A DNA stretch of 64,000 nucleotides from Nematostella vectensis (lineage: Eukaryota > Cnidaria > Anthozoa > Actiniaria > Edwardsiidae). The stretch lies in assembly GCF_932526225.1 (NCBI RefSeq), contig NC_064036.1, positions 5,217,519-5,281,518 on the forward strand, given 5' to 3'. The notes below the pieces were generated by a model that did not search any database, had not been told where the DNA came from, and saw only the letters and a list, made by a program, of their open reading frames with translations. The translations under genes and the position numbers were made by a program. This document shows positions 9,347-22,100 of this stretch, in pieces; within the stretch, counting starts at the first letter, position 1, and each line of letters starts with the position of its first letter.

Positions 9347-10183
9347 TTAAATATACATAATCTGGGTTGCGTTGCTCGGAAAGTCATTGTCAGTATCATC
9401 GCTTTTGTAAGCACCTACAGGATTCTCCTCAACATCAGGGGTAACGACGTACACGGTAGTGTTGTCATCATCAGAGGGGGGATATGTTGATTCGTCATCA
9501 CTGAGACCCCCTAAATGCCACACCTCACCCCCCAGGATATCACTTTCATTAGAATCCGAGTCATAATCAGACTCACACTCTTCGACCAGCGGTTCGAGCA
9601 TACGAGACCTTCCGGGTCGCCTTCCGATCCTCCGAGGCGGCGCCGGAGGAGCGCAGGAGGTTTTTGTCTTGAACGCCACCAAAGAAGCTGACGCTGTAGT
9701 GTTTGCCGAGTTACAAAGATGAACTGGTGCAGAAGACCAACCGTCGTCCGAGCTTTCAGAGCTGTCCCGACCGATGAGGTGCAGGGACGAAGATGATTTC
9801 GATAAGTTATCTGAAATACTCAACTGTCGCGACATCGAGTAATTCCCGGGAGAATTGCTATTCACGCCCGAGGAAGTACCGACTTCATCCCACATGGCTT
9901 CCGATGTTGATAAAAATTTAGGAATGTGCATTTCCCTTTTCACGACTTTCATTCCGGCTTTCTCATCGCGCGGATCGAGATCTAAATTCTCCTTCAGGTC
10001 AAACCTTACCTTTGGAGAGCCCCGCTGGTGGGAGTGATCGTGGTATCTTGGGCTTCCTCGAATGTTAGCTCTCGTCTTGCCTGGCGACCGCTTCAGCACG
10101 GACCTTGTGGCGGGAGTAGGAACGCTGACAGGAGACAGGGTCTGTGGAGTGCTCGAGATGGCAAGTGTCATATCCTGCAATTC
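9347..10183 (-). CDS. Cadherin exon 63 (terminal tail exon with stop)
   Basis: Acceptor TTGTTTTAG|GAATTG, phase 0, stop TAA at 9349-9347; 278 residues. Serine-rich, with basic (RIGRRPGRSR) and acidic (EECESDYDSDSNESD) patches. The acidic patch followed by GGEVWHLGG resembles the plus-strand tail (TGEITHF). Ends QIMYI. Confidence 0.9.
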   Translation of the reverse strand, partial: ELQDMTLAISSTPQTLSPVSVPTPATRSVLKRSPGKTRANIRGSPRYHDHSHQRGSPKVRFDLKENLDLDPRDEKAGMKVVKREMHIPKFLSTSEAMWDEVGTSSGVNSNSPGNYSMSRQLSISDNLSKSSSSLHLIGRDSSESSDDGWSSAPVHLCNSANTTASASLVAFKTKTSCAPPAPPRRIGRRPGRSRMLEPLVEECESDYDSDSNESDILGGEVWHLGGLSDDESTYPPSDDDNTTVYVVTPDVEENPVGAYKSDDTDNDFPSNATQIMYI

Positions 10184-13100
10184 CTAAAACAATAATAAAT
10201 AATTATTTGATGAGGTTTTAGGGCCATCTGGAAGAATCAACGTCGAGACAAGAGGAATTAGGCGAGGCCGAAGGCCGAGACTTTTGGGTGATGATTTTGA
10301 GATGCCTGAAATAGTAAAGATCGGGTTACACTTGCCAAAATCTTTATTTCAATAACAGTGTTAATATTTCACCATTTTAAATGATTTATCAAAACAAACA
10401 CAGAGTACAAGTTTATTTTGTCAATGGGAAATAGAGGTCAGCGAAGCCTACATATTTAAAAGTTGCGATATCCTTATTATGATGCAATATTTGTAAAGCT
10501 GCAAACTAACATTAGCAGTTTTGGTTGTTGATCCCTCAGCAGTCGCTGGTTGTGTTACTGGTGTGGTTTTGATATGTGTTACACTGCCATCAATTCTTTG
10601 CATCACATTCCCATTGGCCGTCTTCATTTGTTTTGGCGATTTCCCTTCTGAGTTCACATCATACTTTGTCCTAAAAAGGAGAAGATCTATTTTGTCTGTT
10701 CTGACTGCAGCGATTCGTACAACCATAGCAACAACAACAACAAAAAAACAGTCGATAAATAGTTGATAAAAACGTTTGAATGAGAAAAAAAACATTATTT
10801 ACATGGTTAACACAAAGGCTCAGTTTGTTAAGATTACGGCGACGTCACAAGATTATGTTTAGTATATTAATTGTTATATTTACTGTGTTCGTGACGATGC
10901 ATGGGACTCAATATATGCTCCTATAGCAGGGATGTTAATAGAACTGAAACACAAGTCACACGTTACTATTAGCATGGTTAGCATTATTAATACTTAAAAA
11001 AGAATTTCGATTTGACTAGAAGACGAGGTCACGATCACATGAGGTCTGGACAACATAGGATATAGCCAACCCAGTCTTAGCCTCGTCTTTCAACGCAAAA
11101 CCGCGCTATAAAAGGGATAGGGACGCCCCCTTCTCACACCTCGAGAAGTTTGAAAATTTCATAATAAAATTTCATAATAAAACTCTGAATGCGTCCTTTA
11201 AAACCCAGATAACTTCCTCACCTTTCTCAACTTAATGCTTCTTTCTACCTTTGCTAGTTTATATGAAATCAAATATTCGCTTTCGATAAGAAAATCCGAT
11301 ACGTCTTTACAGCTCGACGGCTGAGCGACAACTCAAGGTGTCGCTGCCCTGGGCACGCTCCTTTTATAGCGCGGTTTCGCGTTAAAGCATAATGCGTGCG
11401 CAACCGCCATGTTTGAATACTCTATTTTTATTTATACACATACTATATTAGTAGTTATATCATTTCTAGAATCATTTAACATTAGCCAGAAACCAGTTCT
11501 TAGTAATTCTCAGTAAGGGAAAGGAATTCTACGAGCCGACGCCGTTATCAGGGGGAGGGCAGGTGATGAGGGGGGGGGGGGGAGTGGAGGAAAGAGAGGA
11601 GGGAGAGGGGAGAGGGGAGAGGGGAGAGGGGAGAGGGGAGAGGGGAGAGGGGAGAGGGGAGAGGGGAGAGGGGAGAGGGGAGAGGGGAGAGGGGAGAGGG
11701 GAGAGGGGAGAGGGGAGAGGGGAGAGGGGAGAGGGGAGAGGGGAGAGGGGAGAGAAGTGGAATACTTACTACCAGGCGAGGCTGTAGCAGGAGGAGTGGA
11801 GGAAGGGGGGAAAAGGAGGGAGAAGGAGGGGGGGGGGGGGAGAAGTGTGTAGATAGAAATGGGAATACTTACTACCAGGCGACGCCGTTACTGGAACCTG
11901 AAAACTCGGTGGTCAACTGACCGTCTGGTTCAAAGGACTTGCCATCCCTCCTAAGCAAAAAAGCAGAATCATCAATATCTTCTACAGCAAACAAAATTCT
12001 CACCACCACGTGCCACCACAACGATGCCACCATCATCCCTTCACCCGACCTTAACGGTAATCATCATCACTAACAAGAGCAGCATTAGCAATGACCTTAT
12101 CGTCGTCACCATAACAATTTACATCGTCTAAATCGCCATCATTATCTGAACCATGAACATCAACATGATCCTAAACTACCTTACTGTCATCTCTAACTAT
12201 ATAAACATTATGGTAAACATGTCATCATTAACCTCATCATCATCATAATCATCATCACCAACAACCTTACCGATCATAACAATCAACATCAACATCATTT
12301 ATTAACGTCATAATCGACATAATTTTTAACTATGTAGCCATTTTATATACCATGATCACGATGATCATCATTATCATTATCATCATCATCACCGTTATTG
12401 TCATAAATGTAATCATTACGATGATGATAATTTTGATCATCGGCACCAAGAAAGTCTTCATCTTCTTCATCATGCAAACATACCTATATTTTGCACAGCA
12501 CATGAAACAAATGCAGATTATCCCGCCTATCCCTATCAGCACGGCTATCACCATGATGGCAATCATGGACGGCTCAACCTCTTGCCCCTCGCTAGCTCCT
12601 TGTCTTTTCGGCGTACTCAGATGCCACTTGGAATACTGATCATCTATCAAGCCCTTCTTCTCCTTGAAGATACTGAAACACGTTTAAAAGGGCTTGTGAT
12701 TTCTTCTGTGAGAAGGTATATATCATGATATCATAGTCTAAATTATTATTAGTCTTTTATATATCCTATTATGCAACTACACTAGTAAATCGCGCGCTCT
12801 GATTGGTCAAGGGTCCATGAGTTATTAGAAGACACACGCACACGCTTGGTGTCAGCATGCGCGCACGCTGCCCCAAACAGAATAGTAACGCCTAAAAAAC
12901 CATTTTGATTATTCTATAAAAACAAACAGATCTCATCTATTTTTGTGCGTCTGTCCTCTATTGTCTGTCCTCTATTGTCTGTCCTCTATTGTCTGTCCTC
13001 TATTGTCTGTCCTCTATTGTCTGTCCTCTATTTAATGAACAGAAGACGCCACAGCAAATTATGAGCAACAGTCAAGCAACTCGACTGCGTCTCTCATTTT

Positions 13101-16100
13101 TTTTTGTTACGCACCTATTAACTGACGCACACAAAAATAAGATATATTTGCTAATTAAAGCGCATACCCCCTACCCCTAAGCTTATCCCAAAATATCAAG
13201 TGTCTCACCGAGCGATATCGTCCTGGTTCAGGAGAGATAACGTTCCATTCGTGACGACCTTCATGACGATAACGGATGATCTTTAATAAAGTGATTGTTA
13301 ATACTAGATCAATTGTCGTATTTCATCGTCATAAATTCATTAAATATAATAAAGTCATAATCATCAAGTCATCATCATCGTCATCATCAACAGGACTATT
13401 TATTTTCTTATAATCAGCATCGTTATATTGGTCATCGTAATAATATACATAAAGACATCATTATCAATCAGCACGAAATACAACGTCACTAGCGACATCT
13501 AGTCATGAGCTATACCAAGGCCGTAACGGACATCGAAAACTGGGGGGGGGGGGGGGGGGGCACGATACAAGAAGAGACATAAAGAAATCTGATCGGCGTA
13601 GCCAGACCCCTCCTGGGCATTTGCATATAATAAAAAAAAAAAAACATGGGGCACGGAACCCCTGGTCTCTATAGGCGTTTAGCAACTCTCTTCCGAACGT
13701 TAAAATTAGTCATCGTTATCACAGTGCCCGCCATCCATCATTAGCATTGTTTCTGTTGCTTTTCTTTGGTTAGCATATATTACCTTTGTTATACATACCG
13801 TGGGTCGCTTGCAGGTGAGGTAATGTTGCTTATAATAACTGTTCCTCCTGTTATATTTCCAAGAATGCTGCGAAGAGATAAAAACAGTTGAATAACACGA
13901 TAACAACTTTAATGGAAAATATAATTAATTAAATGGAACTTTAAGCAAATAACTTGTTCAAATGAGGGACGCGTCGACTCACCGTTCTAACTCATTTTTC
14001 TTTTCCATTATAAACTCAGGGGGCACACCAGCTATTACTCTAACATTGTCATCTTCGGTAAACTGCAGTATCTATAAAGAAACAGTATTCAAAATTGAGA
14101 TAGTGAAAACCCTCAAGTTCATACCACATCATTTGACTGGCTTTTATACAGTAAGGGAAGGAGAGCGTCTGAACTACTGTTTTAATTCTTTCTGCGAATG
14201 TTTTAATCTATGTACAGCGCTTCTCTAAAACTTGTTCTTTTTTTTTTTTTGTTCGGATGTTGTAGCCGTGCTGCTACTTCGACATTCTATCATTCATTCC
14301 ACGCTGTCTTCAGTTCTAGGGCTGTCAGAGAATACATACGAGGTACCCACCACAACATTCGCGGTCTTAGTGGAGTTGTTGTAAGGAAACTTCCCCTCAT
14401 TATCACTTGCCATGACTTCAAGAGTATAGCGCTTCGTAGCCTCGTTCACATGGATGCTTGCCAGGTTCAAAGAGACATGCCCTGTTCGCGGGTTTAATAG
14501 CAATGCGCGAGATGGGCTTTGGTTAGTTTCACGGTAGATGACAGGCCCGCTTGCAAAGCTGTCTTTATCTATGGCCTGTAAAAATGATGAAAATTAACAA
14601 AATATGCTATTATTTATACGAAACTTTAGTTGGACTTATAGAGCTACAAGTAAAGTAGTAAAATCTGATATGTGTGGAATGTTTGTTCTAACTAATCACA
14701 CGGAAAATATTAGAACAATCAAATGATTCGTACTCTATAAGTAGGCCGGAGGCAAACCTGAGGAAGGACAAAGATTGGCCAGCAGCTAGAACGTTAAAAC
14801 CCGGTTATCCCCATACTAGTCTGATAGGACTAGTATTTTGTTTTGCCTCGTTCTCTAATACGCTCTATAGTCGCCTCAATTGTTGCAAACGATGCCAAGC
14901 ATAAATTTGTCAGAGTACTAGACAGCCATCGTTATCGCAAGTGAGGCCAAAGCACGAACCACCTATCCCTTGTCTTGCAAAAGTAGTTCCTCGGAATACC
15001 CCTGACTACTGTTTGACTCACGGGATAACATCAAGAAGCCGCATCAACCAGACAAATCAGCTAGTTAGTCATTCCCAGTAAGTAAACATAATTACGCACC
15101 TTTACCGCCAAGATGGCTCCTCCAGTGTAATCTTTGTAGACAAATCCTGTGGTAAACAAAAACGAAAGGTTTTAGAGATGAGTAATAAATAAGCTCTCAG
15201 TTAAATGCGGCCGCCTTACCTCCTACGAACACATCTTTTATAAACACTGGCTGATTATCATTCGCGTCATTTACTTTAACGGTCACAATCGCCTCATCAG
15301 ATTTCGATGTCAACACTAAACATTAAAAAGCAAAGCATGACTCTAAAACACGTCCTGTATTCATAAAAAAAACATTATTTTACACATTCATTTATAGTAA
15401 TTGAGGCCACTATACTTAAAATACACTTTAAAACTGTTTTTTTAAAAACATCTTTGCTCTGCTTTTCCTGTTTGTTGAATATTTGTGGCGTAGTCATCGT
15501 ACCCTGTCGTCTGGCTCTTGCTAGCGGACTCGACGGGTCTATATTGAAGGATCTCACGGTGAGAGTGTACACGGACTTGTACTCAAAGTCCAGGGGCTTG
15601 GCAATGGTGAGGTCACCCGTCATAGGATGAAGAAGAAAATTGCCTGAAATATTTTAAAAAAATCACAGATAATGGTCACCTATCATCGTCATCATCATCA
15701 TCATAATTATCATGATTATCATCGTCATCGTCATCATCATCTTCATCATCAAAGCCATTACCGCCATTTTCAATGCCATCATTTCCAAAAGGCATAACCA
15801 TCAACATCGCAATCGTTCATGATTGTACCTACCATACCATTTATCACCACCATCATCAGCAGCCTTAGTTTTACCACTCAGTTAAAAGTTAGTTAAAAAC
15901 AACAGTATCATAAACGCAGGCCCTTTATCACAATCTACAGGGCTTAAAAAATAACGAGGGCAGAGACGTGATTACTCACCATCTTCGTTTCCAAGGGTAA
16001 TCTGATAGGTTATGACAGCGTTGGATCCCTCGTCTTTATCCTCGGCGTGGACACGGGCAATGACATCACCTATAGCTGAAGATTCACTTGCTGAGAACCT

Positions 16101-19100
16101 AAAAATACGCATAAAAATATATTCAAGTACGAAATTAAACTGACGTTTGAAAACACTTGATAAGTCCCTATTATCATTATAAGGCCATTATGGTCACAAT
16201 ATGACTTCATGGCGTCGAGCATGGAACGAAAAACCAGCATCGCAGAGACGAAAATCAGTCAAATGAGTATCGGCCAGTTTGACCAGGTCCTAGACGACTT
16301 GAGAAAGGCAATTAAAAATAAAGTTATAACTAAATAAAGTCAGAATTTTAAAGCGATTCAAGCAGAGTTATTCGCTATTAAATATACATATTATTATTTT
16401 AATCATGGCACTAAACACTTCCTTACACCATACGATTTAGGTAGAAGACGGTCTTTAAAGGCAAAATGAACACTTATTGTTGCTGAAGAGAATTTTAGAC
16501 GCCTGAATAAAGGCTGTACATACTGATGGACATGTTTCTTTCTGATACATACGTGTAGTTGATTTGTGGAAATCTTGGGGCGTTGTCGTTAACATCATCC
16601 ACAAAAACAGTGAGAACAGCCTGGCTTCGGTTCCGATTTGGCCAATAAAGGTCCCGCACTTCAACTGTTAGCTAAACACCAATAAGTGAACTTCAACTGT
16701 TAGGTAAACACCAATAAGTGAACTTCAACTGTTAGCTAAACACCAATAAGTGAACTTCAACTGTTAGGTAAACACCAATAAGTGAACTTCAAATGTTAGC
16801 TAAACACCAATAAGTGATACCAAAAAGTGATACCAATAAGTGACACCAATTAGCCAATTAGCATGCGATTCACGGATTTGGCACGGATAGTATAGCCAGG
16901 AGGCTTCCGTTGGCTAATAAAGTCAATTTAAATCAATACGTTTCTTGCATTCTTATTGGATTACTTCCTAAAACAGTCAACGATGACCAAGGTAGCGCGC
17001 ATCGTATTGTATCGTTGTTATGATATATATGTTGATACTGATGTTGAAATTAATGCTGCTGTAGTCGTCTTTTTGCTGTTGTCGTTGTTGTAAATAAGTA
17101 TAACCGATATTCTATCTAATAAACTCCCGATAATTTAGGTTCTGTTCTCCCAAGCAGAGACAAATCGAAAAATACCCCGATTGCACTTTCATTCTTACAA
17201 ATCGCAGTTGCTCCATTAGTATAAACTTGACACTTACGTTATAACTAGCAATGCGCTCTCTGTCGATTTCAGATTGGGTAGTTATATCTCCGCTCTCGGG
17301 GTCCATCAGAAACCGATACGACTCAAGACTGCTCTTTTCGTGGATTATCCGATACACAAGATGGGACTTGCCGGAATCCTGGATTAGGGGAGATCGGCAT
17401 ACATTATACATTAATCAATTTTTTGAGGTAAATTTAAAACTTCACTTAAAGGCACATAATCATTGGATCAAGTCGATCTTTTAGAAAATGAGCCGAATCC
17501 AGCCCTTATTTAAATAAATATACAATGTCTTATGCATTTTGGTTTTATCCATTTTTGGGAGCTAAGCCTTTAAATGGCCAGTTCAATTTTTGGAGCCAAT
17601 TTCCACTTGACAAAGGCTGGTTCCGCTAGCGTTGGATTTGCTATAAAACGGTTAGCAAACTTTACTTTTAGAAAACGAATCATTTTAGCCATAACCATTT
17701 CAGAAGCTAAGCTAAATGGGCTACCCTACGCTCGTATGTAGGTAGAGTTGGGCGCAGCGAGCATGCATAATACTGACTCACGTACCGTATCAGGGTCAGA
17801 TGCGTTCAGATTGATAACTAGAGTCCCTACAGGGGTCCCCTCCGTAACATGTGCGTAGTACGTTCGACGACTAAAGGAGGGCGGGAAGTCATTTACATCG
17901 TCCACTACCACGTGATACATGCGCTTACTGCGCAAGCGTGGACGTGCTAGAGTGTTCTCTGCGATTATGGTCAGGTTATAGGAAGACTCCTGTTCTCGGT
18001 CCTGGTGACAAAAACTTTAATTAACGACAATGGTCAAGTTATTTTTCTTCTTTTTAACGCACAAAGCGTTTTTGTTTTTAACTTACAAAGGTTTTTAGTG
18101 TATAGATGGCTCCACTCCTGTTGTCGACCCTAAAAAAGCTTGATGCATTTCCTGATAGGGAAACAGAATAAAGTCGCGATCTAAATCTTGTTTCGATTAA
18201 TGGATAGATGCTCACAACTTAAAAGCACGAGATAAAACTAAAGGCATGGCCATAGTAATTTAGAATAGGTAGGGGTAGGGTAGATTAGGGGTAGGGTGTA
18301 CGAATTGAGAATTTTTTTTTGTATTTGGCTATGTAATCTTAATTTGAGAACGAAAAAAAAGAAACACTTTGAAAGCATCATTTTGGAAATTGTGTACAGT
18401 GAAGAGCCCCACCAACAAGCGCTGGGTTACAATATGGAACTTCTACGGTTAATTGCAGGGGTAAAGGAAGGGTTGCTACCCACCTGATATGTAATAAAAC
18501 ACTTCGGCATTAACGCCCTCGTCTCCATCCGTGGCGGAAATCTGACCGACGCTTGTGCCAACAGGTGTATTTTCAGCGACATGGAGAGCAGTAAGCTGAA
18601 TTAAAACAAATGTGGTGTTCCAACTTTATTGGGTGTGACGGGACTAGATATTAACTGCTTGGCCTTTTAGGGACCAATATCAACTGCACCTAAGCAGCTG
18701 TTGAGCAGGCCAGCCGCGCGCGGTCGCTCTTAAAACTAATAAGAATGCATAATTTGTTACCGCCCGCGCCGGCTATGAAAAATAATAAAATCATCAGACT
18801 TTATTTGTCTTCTACCTTTGAAAGTTGCGGCTGATTGTCATTAACGTCTATTACTGTGATATCCACTTCGCCGTAGTCGGAGTATGGGAGGGACTGCCTG
18901 TCTTGCACAAGCACAAATAGCTGCAAAAATAAACAAGACCACCTTTTTACAGATGTGTTTGCGGTAACGAGGAACTTTCTAAGTTGTAGTACACTTTAGT
19001 CGGGCTTTTGATGTAATTCAAGTGTTGACGCGTGAAGCCCTGTGAAAAGAGGGCCACTATTGCTGGTGAGACGCTTGCCCAGCAAAGTTGGCGCTATTTC

Positions 19101-22100
19101 GTATACCATGATTTGCTTGCCAGCATTTCCTTTGTCATGTGTGTCATGAGATCGCTAGAAAAGGCTGAAGTTGGCCCGATTGCACAGGGCCCAACGAGTT
19201 GACACAGCACACGCCTGCAATTGAACTTTATCCATCAAAATTTACGGTATCTAAATATCTATGAATATTAAAACACCAGAGTAGTCGACATCCAAACTAT
19301 AGAATATCTTGCCGAGCTGCATTGAAGATGTCTTAATAAAATGCTATATATATTTTATATTATTGTTTAAGAATATATAAGCGTACCTTATATTGAGCGG
19401 TAGACTCACGATCAAGTTGTTCCACAACACTTAGCACCCCTGTCGAACTGTTCAGCTGAAATCTCCCATCACCCCCCGCGAGAATAGTATATAGGAGCTG
19501 GTCATGACTGTCCGCATCGGTAGCGTTGATAGAGGCGACCATGTCCCCTTTGCTTGCATTCTTAGGTAGAGATAACATAGGTTATCGTTGTTAATGAACA
19601 ATGTGGTCATAGGAAAATACGAACCAAGCATAAATATAAACAATCCTTGGATCCAATACTTCAACTGATAAAAACTATTTATGTACTCTTGGAAAAAAGT
19701 ACAACTGTACGTAAGTCGCAGGTGTGTGACACAATAGTTTGATAGTAAGTTTTGAGTCCTACAACTCATCGGCGTCCACAGGGGGCGACATCCAACCCAA
19801 CATATTTCGACTGAAATTATAGAAAAAAAATTGTGGAGGATAAAAAATCGCGCTGTATGTATACATATTTTGCCGACCTTACACCCCTCTTCAGGTTGGT
19901 GCCCTCCCCCTCTCTCCTCTTCCCTTCTTTTCGGAAAATCCTGGATCTGCCATTGCAACTATATACTTACTTCGTAAACACTGACGACCATGTGTCTTGG
20001 GTAGATCTTTGGAGCATTTTGATTGACAGGGAACACAAAGACAGACACCCGCAAACTCGCTGTGTGCTGTGCCCGACCATGATCCTTACACGTGACCACA
20101 AAAGAGATGTTCTGATTGACTGCATCTTTAGCTGGCTTCACCAATGTCAAAGTTCCTGACATAGCTTCGACAGCAAAAATATCTAGAAGCAAAATGATGT
20201 CATTTGCTAAAAACGTACGAGACATCCATCTATTTTCATCAACTAACGCGCAAATGTATAGAATTAAAAGACAGCGTCCATGTAATAAAAATTTTCATTT
20301 TCGGTATAGCTTACCTGTGTTGTTTTGTGTAATTTTGTATTCCAGCTTCGCATTTTCCTCCTTATCCTTGTCCGAAGCTTGCAGTTGTCCGATCACAGAC
20401 CCTACTGCAGTATCCTCATGTATCGCCAACTGGATGCTGTCCGAGGGGAAGACTGGTGGGTTGTCATTAACATCGAGCACATTGACAACAACCTTATAAA
20501 CACATCAGAAAAAAGGTTTCAACCAAATATTTTTTTTCAACTATTTTCTTAAGGTGATGTGGATAATGGTAAATCAATCCCTTAAACCGAAAACGTCGAG
20601 TTTCCGGGTTTGAGGGCGAATAATGTTCATTATATTTCAAGGTAGCAAACCATCAGCGAGCAGGTTTTTTCCCTCAAGCCATGGTATGTAACATTTATTT
20701 CATAATATGCTATACTACACTGCATTTCGATGCATTTTAATTGCTTTGAAAGAGGGATGAGAAATTTTTTTCAGTAAATATTAATAGCGGGGAGATGACA
20801 CCCTTACTGACCAGGAGCAGTTTACAAGAAATTCAGTCAAGAGTTATCGGTTCATAATATCTGACTGTTGTAAAGGTTTTTTAGGAGTTAGTGGCTGGTT
20901 AACAGTTTCGATACCGATAACTCTTATCTTGCTTTCGAAAAACTCGGCTTAGGTGTACAGGATTTACAAGTTTTCTCATAGAGCCCTTTTTCATTAGATC
21001 AAGCATTTCCCTATACAACGTACCTCAGCTTGCGAAGAGAGACGAGCGTCCCCATCATCCGTAGCGTTCACGTAAAACCTGTAGATCTCTTTAGCCTCAC
21101 GGTCGAGTTTTTCCGCCGTTTTTATTTCACCGCTTATGCCATCGATGGAGAAATATCCCATATCACCATGCAAAGAGTAAGTCATCTGCAAATAACATAA
21201 TAGAGAGTGTAGCCAGTTCATTTTACTATAGGGTATCACTTAACTTTACCGAAGTTAACCTGATGGTTTTGTACAACGCCAGAATACCATGAACCTATTT
21301 AGGGAAACAAAGATAGGCCTGCAGTAGAGAGGTAACACAGAAAGAAATACTTTGAGCTAGCTCCGAGATGAAATAGAATGTTATAGTCCTTGTTAGATTG
21401 GAGCTCAATCTTATCGAGATCGGGAAACATAGTGTGATGTGATGACTTCAAGAACATTGTGAAATTATTTTAATACTATATTAAAATATAGTATTAAAGC
21501 GTCAATAAATGATGATCAGTAAGTACAGACTCCCTCGACATTGATGGATTACCTTGGAATTAATCATGACATCTGGGTCCTTAGCCTCCACTTTTGTTAC
21601 CATGGTACCCACTCTTTCATTCTCTGTGACATTTGCCTCGTATACCAAGGACGTGAACACTGGGGGTTGATCATTGGCATCCGTTACATGCACATGTACA
21701 GCAACAAACGCCTCTAGTCTAGGTCTGCCATAGTCTCTGGCGGAAACATTAATTTTGTATGACATCACAGCCTCGTAGTCAAGGTTACCAACCAGTCTGA
21801 TGACGCCAGTTGACTCTGTGGATAATAGTGTAGATCTTTTACTCTAATCTAACCTAAGTGATAAAAGTGTATAGTACATAAGAACTGTTAAACATAGAGC
21901 TAAGATCAAGTTAAACACTCGAGACGGATTACAGTAGATCAATGTAGCAATCAAGTGCTGACAACACCAACTACTAGTAGTCTCAGAACCAGGAAAGCCA
22001 AAAAGAGCGTTGGGATCACTTTCTTTACCTTGAACGACAAATTTTCCTTCATCACCGCTGACAATCGAGTACTGAATCTTCGCATTTTCGTCACTGTCTG

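Noticed and set aside
11563-11787. 74-codon Gly/Glu/Arg-rich frame
   Set aside because: Translation of the AGAGGGG microsatellite.
12352-12639. 95-codon plus-strand frame rich in Ile
   Set aside because: Antisense of the TM exon and an ATC triplet repeat.
19452-19958. 168-codon minus-strand frame
   Set aside because: Out of frame with the true cadherin exon 46, which explains this DNA.
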